DNA from: an uncultured Corynebacterium sp.
GTDB taxonomy: Bacteria > Actinomycetota > Actinomycetes > Mycobacteriales > Mycobacteriaceae
Assembly: GCF_943914615.1 (NCBI RefSeq)
Contig: NZ_CALUCS010000014.1
Span: 1-56,984 of the forward strand
Length of the DNA stretch: 56,984 bases
Reading direction: 5' to 3'
The translations under genes and the position numbers were made by a program. The notes under the pieces were generated by a model. The model searched no databases, had not been told where the DNA came from, and saw nothing but the letters and a program-made list of their open reading frames with translations. Shown piece by piece: positions 1-8,293 of the stretch. Position 1 is the first letter of the stretch, and each line of letters starts with the position of its first letter.

Positions 1-467
1 CCATCAGACACATGGTGAGCCTGAAAACCAGGCAAACAAAAAATTACTGACAAAAGAATTGAAAAAAGGATAAATAAATCACATCAACCAACACCAACAA
101 CCACACAGTCGCTGGTTATTGATCAGACACAACATACATCCCAAAAACTTTTTCAAAACCTCTATCAGCCCAACAAGCACCCGTAAGAATAAGGCGACTC
201 CTGCTGGGATACGCACATTACATATCGTGGAGACGTTACAACCACGCTGGCGTAACCACCACCAACCCACAATCCATGCGAGCTAGTGGAGCACTGAAAC
301 AAGTCACAAAAGTAATAAAGACATACAATGCATCAGAATCAACACAAAGGTTGGTCAACAAAGTATCTAAACTTGGTTCATCACGCTATTGAGTTCTCAA
401 ACAACCTACGCACACCGAGCCTCTCGAGCCGGTTTTATTTCCCCGCTCGCTCTCGGCGACTTGAATT
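1..467 (-). other. rRNA operon leader (5' part, 16S gene lies outside)
   Basis: No coding frame is convincing here. On the minus strand the stretch 404-382 reads TTGTTTGAGAACTCAATAGC, which closely matches the conserved antitermination/processing block in the 16S rRNA leader of mycobacteria and corynebacteria. The rest is AT-rich spacer running leftwards out of the window. tyrS directly upstream in the same direction is also a known neighbour of rrn operons in this group. I infer that a 16S rRNA gene begins just left of base 1; the gene itself is not in the window. Confidence 0.65.
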
Positions 468-497
468 AATGTACACCCAACGCCAAGAAGGACACAA
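468..497 (-). promoter_or_regulatory. candidate rRNA promoter
   Basis: On the minus strand TTGTGT (497-492) and TACATT (473-468) are separated by 18 bases and precede the rRNA leader block. The spacing suits a sigma-70-type promoter. It lies directly after the tyrS terminator-like hairpin. Inference from spacing and place only. Confidence 0.35.
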
Positions 498-537
498 ATC
501 CCCTGGTAGAAGCAGGAAAATGCAACTACCAAGGGAT
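498..537 (-). terminator. terminator-like hairpin after tyrS
   Basis: Minus strand: a 12-base arm ending in TTGGTAG pairs with CTACCAGGGGAT (one G-U pair) around a 16-base loop. It sits 35 bases after the tyrS stop and just before the presumed rRNA promoter, so it probably separates the two units. The T tract behind it is poor. Confidence 0.45.
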
Positions 538-565
538 CGGTTTAGCACGTACAGGCCGTGCGGGT

Positions 566-577
566 GGCGTCACTAAG
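566..577 (-). repeat. dispersed motif CTTNGTGACGCC, copy 1
   Basis: CTTAGTGACGCC spanning the tyrS stop codon. One of six exact copies of the pattern in the window; see findings. Confidence 0.6.
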
Positions 578-1859
578 AAGAAGCACCAACGCGCGCACCG
601 GCGAAACGCTTCTTGCCCTTGCGAAGCACCAGCCACGATCCGTGCAGCAGGTCATCGGCGGACGGAGACCACTCGATGTCCTCGATGCGTTGGTTGTTGA
701 CGTAAGCGCCGCCCTCCCCGACGGTGCGGCGGGCGGCACCCTTGGACTTCTCCAGGCCGGACTCGACGAGCAGATCCAGGATGGTGGCATCGGTGCCAAC
801 CTCGGCAACCTCGGTTTCCTGCAACGCGGAAGCCAGGGTGGTCTCGTCCAGATCCTGCAGCTCAGCTTTACCGAACAACGCCTGGGCGGCCAGCTCCACA
901 GCCTCGGTGGCAGCCGTACCGTGCACCAGAGTGGTCATCTCGCGGGCAAGAACTCGCTGCGCTTCGCGCTTGAAAGGCTCCTCGGCGACCTTGCGCTCCA
1001 GCTCCGCGATCTCCTCCTGGGAAAGGAAGGTGAACCAACGCAGGTAGTCGATCACCACGGAATCGCCCGCGTTGATGAAGTACTGGTACCAGGAGTACGG
1101 GCTGGTCAGCTGCGGATCCAACCACAGCTTGCCGCCGCCGGTGGACTTGCCAAACTTGTTACCCTCCGCGTCCGTAACCAGCGGCACCGTCAGGCCGTGT
1201 ACCTTGGCGCCGTTCACGCGGCGGTTCAAGTCCACACCAGAGACGATGTTGCCCCACTGATCGCCGCCGCCGATCTGCAGCACGCAGTCGAACTCGTTGT
1301 GCAGGTGCACGTAGTCGTTGGCCTGCAGCAGCATGTAGGAGAACTCGGTGTAGGAAATGCCGTCGGATTCCAGACGGCGCTTCACGGTATCGCGATCCAG
1401 CATCGTGTTCAGCGAAAAGTTCTTGCCGACATCGCGCAGGTATTCGATGACGTTCATCTGGCTGATCCAGTCCGCGTTGTTCACCATCACGGCCGAGCTA
1501 TCCACATCGCTGTCCTCGGTGAAGTCAACGAATGCCTCTAGCTGCTTCTTGATGGCCACCATGTTCTCACCGATCTGCTCCTCGGTCAGCATGGACCGCT
1601 CGCCCACGTCGCGCGGATCGCCGATCATGCCCGTCGCGCCGCCGGCCAGGGTGATCGGACGGTGGCCGAACTGCTGGAAACGCTTCAGCATAATCAGCGG
1701 CACCAGGTGGCCCGCGTGCAGGGAGCTGCCCGTCGGGTCGAAACCGCAGTACAGCGTGATGGGGTTCTGCGTGGCCTCCTTCAGCGCCTCCAGGTCCGTC
1801 GACTGGTTAATCAGGCCGCGCCACTGCAGCTCGTCGATGATGTTCTTGTTGTCGCTCAT
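573..1859 (-). CDS. tyrS: tyrosyl-tRNA synthetase
   Basis: A class I aminoacyl-tRNA synthetase that charges tRNA-Tyr with tyrosine in the cytoplasm. The 428-residue product has the usual bacterial length. The HIGH-type signature is HAGH at residues 48-51 and the KMSKS-type loop is KFGKS at 235-239; the Tyr-binding stretch around LYCGFDPTG (36-44) precedes them. The last about 65 residues form an S4-like RNA-binding domain. The start ATG at 1859 gives the normal N-terminus. It lies 51 bases after the Trm112-like gene and probably shares its transcript; the spacer has two copies of a GCACAAAGAG element. A terminator-like hairpin follows, then the rRNA leader. Confidence 0.97.
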   Translation of the reverse strand: MSDNKNIIDELQWRGLINQSTDLEALKEATQNPITLYCGFDPTGSSLHAGHLVPLIMLKRFQQFGHRPITLAGGATGMIGDPRDVGERSMLTEEQIGENMVAIKKQLEAFVDFTEDSDVDSSAVMVNNADWISQMNVIEYLRDVGKNFSLNTMLDRDTVKRRLESDGISYTEFSYMLLQANDYVHLHNEFDCVLQIGGGDQWGNIVSGVDLNRRVNGAKVHGLTVPLVTDAEGNKFGKSTGGGKLWLDPQLTSPYSWYQYFINAGDSVVIDYLRWFTFLSQEEIAELERKVAEEPFKREAQRVLAREMTTLVHGTAATEAVELAAQALFGKAELQDLDETTLASALQETEVAEVGTDATILDLLVESGLEKSKGAARRTVGEGGAYVNNQRIEDIEWSPSADDLLHGSWLVLRKGKKRFAGARVGASS

Positions 1860-1910
1860 GCGTACTCGTTCTCGCTTTTCTGTGCTCTTTGTGCAGCTCT
1901 TTGTGCGCTG

Positions 1911-2078
1911 CTACTTAACGGGCCAGTCTTCAGCTTCTTCGACCAGCAGTACCGGGATTCCGTCCTGCACCGGATAGGCCTTGTTCAGGCGGGGGTTCAC
2001 CAAATAGTCACCGTGATCCTCAAGCGGCTGCTTATCGATGGGGCACGCGAGGATCTCTAGGAGCTTCTGGTCAATCAT
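1911..2078 (-). CDS. Trm112-like small protein
   Basis: A 55-residue protein starting MIDQKLLEILACPIDKQPL, matching the short bacterial Trm112/UPF0434 family. Family members act as small partner proteins, but the role of the bacterial ones is mostly unknown. Only one cysteine (in LACP) is present, so the zinc ligands of longer Trm112 proteins are missing, which is normal for this short form. The ATG at 2078 has no good ribosome-binding site, but TAGAGT (2091-2086) ends exactly 7 bases before it, suggesting a leaderless message. tyrS follows in the same direction, an arrangement I expect from other corynebacteria. Confidence 0.85.
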   Translation of the reverse strand: MIDQKLLEILACPIDKQPLEDHGDYLVNPRLNKAYPVQDGIPVLLVEEAEDWPVK

Positions 2079-2085
2079 GCTGTCT

Positions 2086-2091
2086 ACTCTA
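2086..2091 (-). promoter_or_regulatory. -10 element for a leaderless transcript
   Basis: TAGAGT on the minus strand, seven bases before the ATG at 2078. No clear -35 hexamer and no ribosome-binding site are visible. Confidence 0.4.
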
Positions 2092-2112
2092 GCCGGTGGC
2101 GCGGGCTTCTTT

Positions 2113-2124
2113 CTTAGTGACGCC
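2113..2124 (+). repeat. dispersed motif CTTNGTGACGCC, copy 2
   Basis: CTTAGTGACGCC in the 48-base gap between the Trm112-like gene and the 3' end of the VWA gene. Confidence 0.6.
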
Positions 2125-2126
2125 CC

Positions 2127-3734
2127 CTACGCCGCCCAATAGCTATTAGCTTTGTCGAGGGCCGCGGCTAGACCACCTTCGTTGGCTTTGAACACCTCCC
2201 CGCCGGTGTCTTGCGCAAGGCGCTGCATGTCCTCTGCGTTTTTATTGCCATAGTGGACGATAAATACAGGGATCGGCCCCGGACTGCTGTCGCGCCTATC
2301 ACGAAGTGCATCGTCGAATGAACCTTGGTACCTAGACTCCTCAGTAACTTCACCATCAGTCAGCAACACAATGGTTTGTCCCTGCCATAGGTTTCCATCG
2401 CTACCTAATCGCCAGAGTTCACTAGAGAGCGCTCGGTATATGTCATCTTCGCTTTCTCGGCCCATGCCCCTCAAGAAATCACTCACCGCTGAAGTCTGCT
2501 GTTTTGACCTGGTCGAATAGCTCTTCGCCACCAATCGGTCGTCCGAAGATGCGGACAACAGTGTGAGGTTGAGGGCACCGCCGGTTAAGACTTCTTCATT
2601 TTGAAGTTCCTCAAGCAGATCCTTCTTCATCTCCTCTAGCTGGGGCGCATCTAGTGTGGTTGTATCTCCAACGACAAGGTTCATGTCCTTGGGCCTACGA
2701 AGCTCCTCGTTGTAGAAACGGGTCGCCTTTTCTGATTTCTTCGTATCAAACGGAAGATCGACGATCGCTCCTCCATCATTTAACTGCTGCACACTATCAT
2801 TGATATCTAGACCTTTCAGTGCAACCTCCGAAGGATTTTGTACGATCCAACCAGCTAATGCTTTGGTCTTTATTTCGGAAGATGTTTCGGAACTCTTGTT
2901 GTCCTGTTTCTTAATTACAGAGAGTACGTGACTACTTAACTCCACAGAGTCTCTAATTCGGACAAACTCGGAATCTGTTAAATCCGTCATCACAGCAGAT
3001 TCAGATTGCTTCGCAAAGACAGCCTGAGTACCTGATTTAACATAATCAAATTGGTCGAAAAGATCCTCTTCCGAATCTCCAAGTATTCCTTGTTCAGAAA
3101 AGAACCTCTTCAGCTTAGAAAATTCCTCGTCAGCAAGCTGTGAATCTAGATCGTCTGGCTGCACACCGCACACCTCATAGAGAATGGTGAGTAAAGATTG
3201 TTTTCCAAGTTCAGTATCACCCGGATCCGCTATCCCGAAATTTAGCTCACCTTCCAGGACTGCATCTTCCACGTCCTTCCAAGAGACCTCCTTATCGCTC
3301 CATTTCAATCTCTTGAGGTCGTCGGATTTTACCATCAAGCCCAAAGAATCCACGCCAAGCTTATAACTATCCCCCAAAAGATCTTCATAGCCTAGATTTT
3401 CCGATGGGGACGATGCCAACCACGTAGCATCGAATTGTTCTTGCAACTCTCCATTTGACAATTGCTTGAGGATCGTTTGTGTATCCGGCCCGCGTTCAAC
3501 TTCTACTCTAAAGCCGAGCTCATGGTTCAGCCCCGCCGCAAACCAAGGTAAAGCCCGTACATCATTTGCTACCAAAACCCTTAATTCCTTACCGTCGTAA
3601 GGAAAGCTTCGTCCCAAAACGGGAATCCAATCTTTTTCACCCCTTAAGCAAGCGACAGACGCTACAACAAAGGTGAGGAAAATTATAACCAGACCGATGT
3701 TCTTTCGACGTTTTTTAGGCCAACGTTGAATCAT
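2127..3734 (-). CDS. substrate-binding/VWA-domain protein with degenerate MIDAS
   Basis: A 535-residue envelope protein. It has a basic N-terminus and a hydrophobic segment (about 14-29) ending in Cys29, which could be a weak lipobox or a membrane anchor. Residues about 50-330 resemble a periplasmic-binding-protein fold, and about 350-535 form a von Willebrand A domain. It is a clear paralogue of the product of 4495-6171: motifs such as DATW, ELRRP, LLTDGE and PVFIVHYG align. However the metal-binding MIDAS motif DxSxS of the paralogue is replaced by GDTTT (356-360), and the second-site Thr by acidic residues near 428-430. The middle of the gene is much AT-richer than its neighbours. Function unknown; probably acts with the two genes before it. 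Confidence 0.75.
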   Translation of the reverse strand: MIQRWPKKRRKNIGLVIIFLTFVVASVACLRGEKDWIPVLGRSFPYDGKELRVLVANDVRALPWFAAGLNHELGFRVEVERGPDTQTILKQLSNGELQEQFDATWLASSPSENLGYEDLLGDSYKLGVDSLGLMVKSDDLKRLKWSDKEVSWKDVEDAVLEGELNFGIADPGDTELGKQSLLTILYEVCGVQPDDLDSQLADEEFSKLKRFFSEQGILGDSEEDLFDQFDYVKSGTQAVFAKQSESAVMTDLTDSEFVRIRDSVELSSHVLSVIKKQDNKSSETSSEIKTKALAGWIVQNPSEVALKGLDINDSVQQLNDGGAIVDLPFDTKKSEKATRFYNEELRRPKDMNLVVGDTTTLDAPQLEEMKKDLLEELQNEEVLTGGALNLTLLSASSDDRLVAKSYSTRSKQQTSAVSDFLRGMGRESEDDIYRALSSELWRLGSDGNLWQGQTIVLLTDGEVTEESRYQGSFDDALRDRRDSSPGPIPVFIVHYGNKNAEDMQRLAQDTGGEVFKANEGGLAAALDKANSYWAA

Positions 3735-3796
3735 TCCGACGTAACCGTTCTCACGACTTTAATGTTTAATGTTTGAAATTGGTAGATAGTTGAGGA

Positions 3797-4462
3797 TCAC
3801 TCCTCCGGCTTGCGTACGACACCGAACTGCAGCTCCAAGAATGTGCGATTGCCCTTCAGCTCTCGCAGGTTATCCTGCATGATTGCTTGGTGCACTTTGT
3901 CCATTTCCCTCTGTAGGACCGCCAGCGATGCACGGAAGTCTTTCACTGCCTGAGAATGCGTTGCACGCGGCATATCATTCAAAATTCTGCAGGTCTCTGG
4001 AAAGAAGACGTCCATGATCCGGCGGACCTTTTCTTCTTGCAGAGAGTCCGCTGATAGATGATCCCATTCGTGAACAACGTCCTTGCAAGTGTTGTAGAAG
4101 TGATCGAGATCCGCGCAAAAATTCTGTCGCTGTTGACCGGAAACACGCACGACTTGTTTTAGATGCTTAGAGCTATTTCGAATGCCCTGGAGAGATTCGG
4201 AAGGAATCTCATAATATTCAGGAGCCGGTTTGCTGTAGAGCTCGGAGGACTTGTTCTCCAAGGTATGTTTCCCGCCGTAATAAGGCTTCTGCTCAAGCGC
4301 CCCTTGATCTTTTCTTTCAGGCGCCACGATTCCGGCGACTCCGGCAAGTGCTCCAGCCGTGATGATCCATAGAGAACCAAGGTCCACTGCTGCGTGGACG
4401 CCCACCACGGCAACAAAGACGACGAGCGCGACGATGATCTTGAGGGAGTACTTAGAGTTCAC
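3797..4462 (-). CDS. membrane protein, possibly XpaC-like
   Basis: A 221-residue protein with two adjoining hydrophobic segments at about residues 8-27 and 30-46, then a soluble, helix-rich cytoplasmic part. The C-terminal half (FFPETCRILNDM, then a long helix with VLQREMDKVHQAI) resembles the XpaC family, the so-called 5-bromo-4-chloroindolyl phosphate hydrolysis proteins, whose real role is unclear. It sits between two VWA genes, 33 bases after one and 62 before the other, so a shared function is likely. XpaC-like genes are known to occur with VWA and TelA genes, which gives some support. Base composition is AT-rich as in the following gene. The family call is tentative. Confidence 0.55.
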   Translation of the reverse strand: MNSKYSLKIIVALVVFVAVVGVHAAVDLGSLWIITAGALAGVAGIVAPERKDQGALEQKPYYGGKHTLENKSSELYSKPAPEYYEIPSESLQGIRNSSKHLKQVVRVSGQQRQNFCADLDHFYNTCKDVVHEWDHLSADSLQEEKVRRIMDVFFPETCRILNDMPRATHSQAVKDFRASLAVLQREMDKVHQAIMQDNLRELKGNRTFLELQFGVVRKPEE

Positions 4463-4494
4463 GGCTTCTTTCCATCTCCTGGCCTACCTTGGAG

Positions 4495-6171
4495 TTACTG
4501 GTAGCTACGGATCTCTTCGAACGCCTTGGCTAAGTCACCGCCACGGGCGTTGAAGACCTTGCCACCGGTGAAGTTCGCCAAGAAGTTCATCTCCTCCTCG
4601 CTGGCCTCACCGTACAGAATCACGAACACCGGGATCTTTTGGTTTGTCTCGCCCATTATGCGGGTCATCTTTGTGATGAAGTCCTGACGACTTGTGCCGG
4701 AGTTCGACTCACCATCGGTCATTAGCACGATCGAGTTCAGAGAACCGCCGCCCTCGCCCACACGGTCGTAGGCGCGCAAAACGGCGTCATAAATCGCGGT
4801 TTCACCGCGTGGCTGCAGGCCGTTAACGTAACCCCGCAGATCCTGTTTCTGCCGCGCATCGTCCGGGTCGTAGTTCTCCTGCGTGTAACCGTCCGCAACC
4901 TTACTGCTGAAGGGCATGAGGGTAATTGTCTCTCGGCGCGCGAATCCCTTGGGGTTATCCCCCTCGCCTGCGGTGCCATCGATGAGCTTGTTCAGGATGT
5001 TCTTTAGATCCGCTAGGCGGTTACCACGCATCGAGCCGGAGGTATCCAGTAGGAAGTTGCTGTCCGCTGGTCGGCGCAGCTTATCCCGGTACAGACTAAC
5101 CAGCGAGACGATCTGATCCTCAGACTTCGGGTATTCGTAGTAGCGATGGATGCCCTTGTTCTCTGCGTCCTCACCCCAGACGCTCAGGTGGGTCTTCTCC
5201 CCTACCTCCACGCTGTGCTCGCGGAACCAATCTGCGAGAGCCTCAACCTTCGCCTGAGCGTCCTCCTCCGCTTTATCATCGCCGGGCTTCCGAAGGGCTG
5301 CAATTGGGTAGTCCGCAGCGCCCGCGAAGTTGCCGGGGACGAACACCTCGATGTCGACGCCGTCGTTCTCTTTCATCGACTGCAGAACAGCCTGATAGTT
5401 GAAGATGCCGTCGGCCTTACCCGGGTTCTTCACGAAAGTGTCCCGTAGCCAGCCGGAAGACCCGGAAGTAATCGTCTGGCCGGAGAAAAAGTCCTCCATA
5501 CGGCGCTCGTCCATGGGCGCCCGCGAAGAATCGAAAGCCTGCCCAGGAGTGAAGTCGCTGAACTCCGCGGCTACCGAAAGGAGGGCAAGGAAACCAGAGT
5601 TGGATTCCTGTGGATCCGTCATGCCAAAGCTCAGGTCGCCGCGTGCTGCGGCGTCCGCGATGTCTGCCCACTTAATGTCCTTATTACGCCACCCGAGGCG
5701 ATCCACCACGTCTTGCTTTAGCCCCAGAGCTATCGGCGAACGGGCGATGCTGTGTTCCTCGGCCTGCGAGGTTGTTCCCTGCGCTCTGGCGAAGGCATTG
5801 GTCGCAAACCAAGTGGCGTCATGCTTAGCCCCATAAGCACCGTCATTTAGGTTACGAGTGTTGACGAGCGTGCCGCTGTCGTACTCCATTTCAATGTCGA
5901 AGCCCAAGTCCGCAGATGCTTGGTGAACAAACGGCTCCAGGTCCGTCAGTTCTGTAGCAGCGACGATCTTCAACGGCTTGCTGGTATCAAAAGACTTTCC
6001 GCCCAGCTTTTTGACGCTATCGAGGAAATCCCCCGAGCCGACTACGTAGGCACCTGCCGCAATCAGCAGCAAGATGACAACCAGAAGAAATTTTGTGGGG
6101 GTCTTTTTCTTGCCAGTGCTGTTCAAGCTACTGGGATACGGGGTCGCCATAGGGCTGATCATATTGCACAC
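4495..6171 (-). CDS. substrate-binding and VWA domain-containing protein
   Basis: A 558-residue protein anchored by one hydrophobic segment (about 28-45) after a lysine-rich stretch. Residues about 65-340 look like a type-2 periplasmic binding domain (IVAATELTDLEPF near the start, then DATWFATN), and about 365-558 form a von Willebrand A domain with an intact MIDAS: DTSGS at 376-380, Thr in GET (456-458) and Asp in LMTDGE (483-488). Proteins of this fused build are known in actinobacteria but have no assigned ligand. First gene of a three-gene leftward cluster. Starts at Met1, Met4 or Met8 are all possible; none has a strong ribosome-binding site. Confidence 0.85.
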   Translation of the reverse strand: MCNMISPMATPYPSSLNSTGKKKTPTKFLLVVILLLIAAGAYVVGSGDFLDSVKKLGGKSFDTSKPLKIVAATELTDLEPFVHQASADLGFDIEMEYDSGTLVNTRNLNDGAYGAKHDATWFATNAFARAQGTTSQAEEHSIARSPIALGLKQDVVDRLGWRNKDIKWADIADAAARGDLSFGMTDPQESNSGFLALLSVAAEFSDFTPGQAFDSSRAPMDERRMEDFFSGQTITSGSSGWLRDTFVKNPGKADGIFNYQAVLQSMKENDGVDIEVFVPGNFAGAADYPIAALRKPGDDKAEEDAQAKVEALADWFREHSVEVGEKTHLSVWGEDAENKGIHRYYEYPKSEDQIVSLVSLYRDKLRRPADSNFLLDTSGSMRGNRLADLKNILNKLIDGTAGEGDNPKGFARRETITLMPFSSKVADGYTQENYDPDDARQKQDLRGYVNGLQPRGETAIYDAVLRAYDRVGEGGGSLNSIVLMTDGESNSGTSRQDFITKMTRIMGETNQKIPVFVILYGEASEEEMNFLANFTGGKVFNARGGDLAKAFEEIRSYQ

Positions 6172-6250
6172 ACAGCTACTTTTCAGGGCAAATCCACCAA
6201 CTGAGTCGGAAACTATCTAGGGCAGAACTACACGGCTGTGAGAGGTGCGT

Positions 6251-6256
6251 TACAGT
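6251..6256 (+). promoter_or_regulatory. candidate -10 of the thi operon
   Basis: TACAGT about 15 bases before the start of the TPP riboswitch, suitable for a transcript starting near 6263. No good -35 is visible. Confidence 0.35.
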
Positions 6257-6271
6257 GGGGAGCACAACCGA

Positions 6272-6362
6272 ACACGGGCGCTCGAGGTATCGAGCTGAGA
6301 CCGCGCTACATCCCGCGCGGGTACCGCTAGAACCTGTCTGGTTAGAACCAGCGAAGGAAGAG
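6272..6362 (+). promoter_or_regulatory. TPP riboswitch (THI element)
   Basis: The conserved blocks are present in order: ACACGGGCGC, GCTGAGA at 6293-6299, GTACC before the GAACCTG core at 6330-6336, then a GGTT...AACCAGCGAAGG block. This is the thiamine pyrophosphate aptamer. It ends two bases before the thiC ribosome-binding site AGGAGA (6365-6370), so ligand binding probably blocks translation initiation; no terminator hairpin is seen between aptamer and gene. Confidence 0.95.
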
Positions 6363-6376
6363 TCAGGAGAGTTTTT

Positions 6377-8293
6377 ATGACGGATACGTCTACCCAAAAC
6401 ACCGCCGCCCCCACCGACGAGTACGGCGCGGAGATCCACCCGAAGCACAGCTTCTCCCCCATCGAGAAGACCGTGGAATCCTTCGGCAAGACCTTCACAC
6501 TGCAGGTGCCGGAGACGGAGATCCAGCTGGACGACTCCCCGACCGGCCCGAACGAGCCGGTGCGCATCTACCGCACTCGTGGCCCGTGGGCCGAGCCGAC
6601 CAAGGGGCTGGAGGGCCTGCGCAGCGAGTGGATCGAAGCCCGCGACGACGTAGAGGCTTACGAAGGCCGCCGCCGTAACCTGCTGGACGACGGCAACCGC
6701 GCGGTCAAGCGCGGCGAGGCCAGTGAGGAGTGGAAGGGTTCCACCCGCCCAACTCTGCGCGCCAAGGAGGGCAAGCGCGTCACCCAGATGCACTACGCCC
6801 GCCAGGGCATCATCACCCCGGAGATGGAGTACGTAGCACTGCGCGAGCACTGCGACGTGGAGAAGGTTCGCGAGCAGGTAGCCTCCGGCAAGGCCATCAT
6901 CCCGAACAACATCAACCACCCGGAGTCCGAGCCAATGATCATCGGCAACGCTTTCACCACGAAGATCAACGCCAACATCGGTAACTCCGCCGTCACTTCC
7001 TCCATCCGCGAAGAGGTCGACAAGCTGCGTTGGGCCACCCGCTGGGGTGCGGACACCGTGATGGATCTGTCCACCGGTAACGACATTCACACCACCCGCG
7101 AGTGGATCCTGCGCAACTCTCCGGTGCCAATCGGCACTGTGCCGATCTACCAGGCCCTAGAAAAGGTCGATGGCGTGGCCGAGGACCTCACCTGGGAGAT
7201 CTTCCGCGATACCGTCATCGAGCAGTGCGAGCAGGGTGTGGACTACATGACCATCCACGCCGGCGTGCGCCTGCCTTTCGTGCCGCTGACCACTAAGCGC
7301 GTCACCGGCATCGTCTCCCGCGGCGGCTCCATCATGGCCGGCTGGTGCCTGGCGCACCACAAGGAATCCTTCCTCTACGAGAACTTCGACGAGCTGTGCG
7401 AGATCTTCGCCAAGTACGACGTCGCGTTCTCCCTGGGCGACGGCCTGCGCCCTGGCTCCATCGCGGACGCCAACGACGCAGCCCAGTTCGCAGAGCTGAA
7501 GACCATCGGCGAGCTGACCCACCGCGCCTGGGAGTACGACGTGCAGGTCATGGTGGAAGGCCCCGGCCACGTGCCGCTGAACATGGTTCAGGTCAACAAC
7601 GAAAAGGAGCAGGAATGGTGCGGCGGCGCGCCGTTCTACACGCTGGGGCCGCTGGTCACGGACATCGCTCCGGGCTACGACCACATCACCTCCGCCATTG
7701 GTGCGGCGAACATCGCCATGGGAGGCACCGCAATGCTGTGCTACGTCACCCCAAAGGAGCACCTTGGCCTGCCGAACAAGGACGACGTGAAGACCGGCGT
7801 GATCACCTACAAGGTCTCCGCCCACGCCGCCGATGTTGCCAAGGGCCACCCGGGTGCCCACGAGTGGGACGACGCCATGAGTAAGGCTCGCTTCGAGTTC
7901 CGCTGGCACGACCAGTTCGCCCTCTCCCTGGACCCGGACACTGCGCAGGCGTACCACGATGAAACGCTGCCTGCGGAGCCCGCGAAGACCGCACACTTCT
8001 GCTCGATGTGTGGCCCGAAGTTCTGCTCCATGCGCATCAGCCAGGACATCCGCGATGCATTCGGCGACGAGATCGACGAGGCGCTGGCCACCGACCAGAA
8101 ACAGTCGCTGGTCAAGGACCTGGGCTTGCCGGGCTTCGGCCGACAGAGTGTAGACGGCGTAAACGCTGCGGGCGAGGAGGAGATGGCGGAGGAGTTCCGC
8201 CGCGCGGGCTCCCAGCTGTACCTGAACCGCGACGAGGCGAAGGAAGTCGCCGAGGATCTGCAGAAGGAGGCGGCAGCGCACGGTGAGCGCTAA
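6377..8293 (+). CDS. thiC: phosphomethylpyrimidine synthase
   Basis: A radical-SAM enzyme that turns aminoimidazole ribotide into hydroxymethylpyrimidine phosphate, the pyrimidine part of thiamine. At 638 residues it is the length of the actinobacterial form. The C-terminal iron-sulfur motif CxxCxxxxC is intact: Cys542, Cys545 and Cys550. Long conserved blocks (FTTKINANIGNS, MDLSTG, EGPGHVPLNMV, GAPFYTLGPLVTDIAPGYDH) are all present. The ATG at 6377 has a good AGGAGA site. First gene of the thi operon, under the TPP riboswitch. Its end overlaps the thiE start by 11 bases, which suggests coupled translation. Confidence 0.98.
   Translation: MTDTSTQNTAAPTDEYGAEIHPKHSFSPIEKTVESFGKTFTLQVPETEIQLDDSPTGPNEPVRIYRTRGPWAEPTKGLEGLRSEWIEARDDVEAYEGRRRNLLDDGNRAVKRGEASEEWKGSTRPTLRAKEGKRVTQMHYARQGIITPEMEYVALREHCDVEKVREQVASGKAIIPNNINHPESEPMIIGNAFTTKINANIGNSAVTSSIREEVDKLRWATRWGADTVMDLSTGNDIHTTREWILRNSPVPIGTVPIYQALEKVDGVAEDLTWEIFRDTVIEQCEQGVDYMTIHAGVRLPFVPLTTKRVTGIVSRGGSIMAGWCLAHHKESFLYENFDELCEIFAKYDVAFSLGDGLRPGSIADANDAAQFAELKTIGELTHRAWEYDVQVMVEGPGHVPLNMVQVNNEKEQEWCGGAPFYTLGPLVTDIAPGYDHITSAIGAANIAMGGTAMLCYVTPKEHLGLPNKDDVKTGVITYKVSAHAADVAKGHPGAHEWDDAMSKARFEFRWHDQFALSLDPDTAQAYHDETLPAEPAKTAHFCSMCGPKFCSMRISQDIRDAFGDEIDEALATDQKQSLVKDLGLPGFGRQSVDGVNAAGEEEMAEEFRRAGSQLYLNRDEAKEVAEDLQKEAAAHGER

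Noticed and set aside
558..1541. 327-codon open frame opposite tyrS
   Set aside because: Antisense shadow of tyrS without a promoter or recognisable domain.
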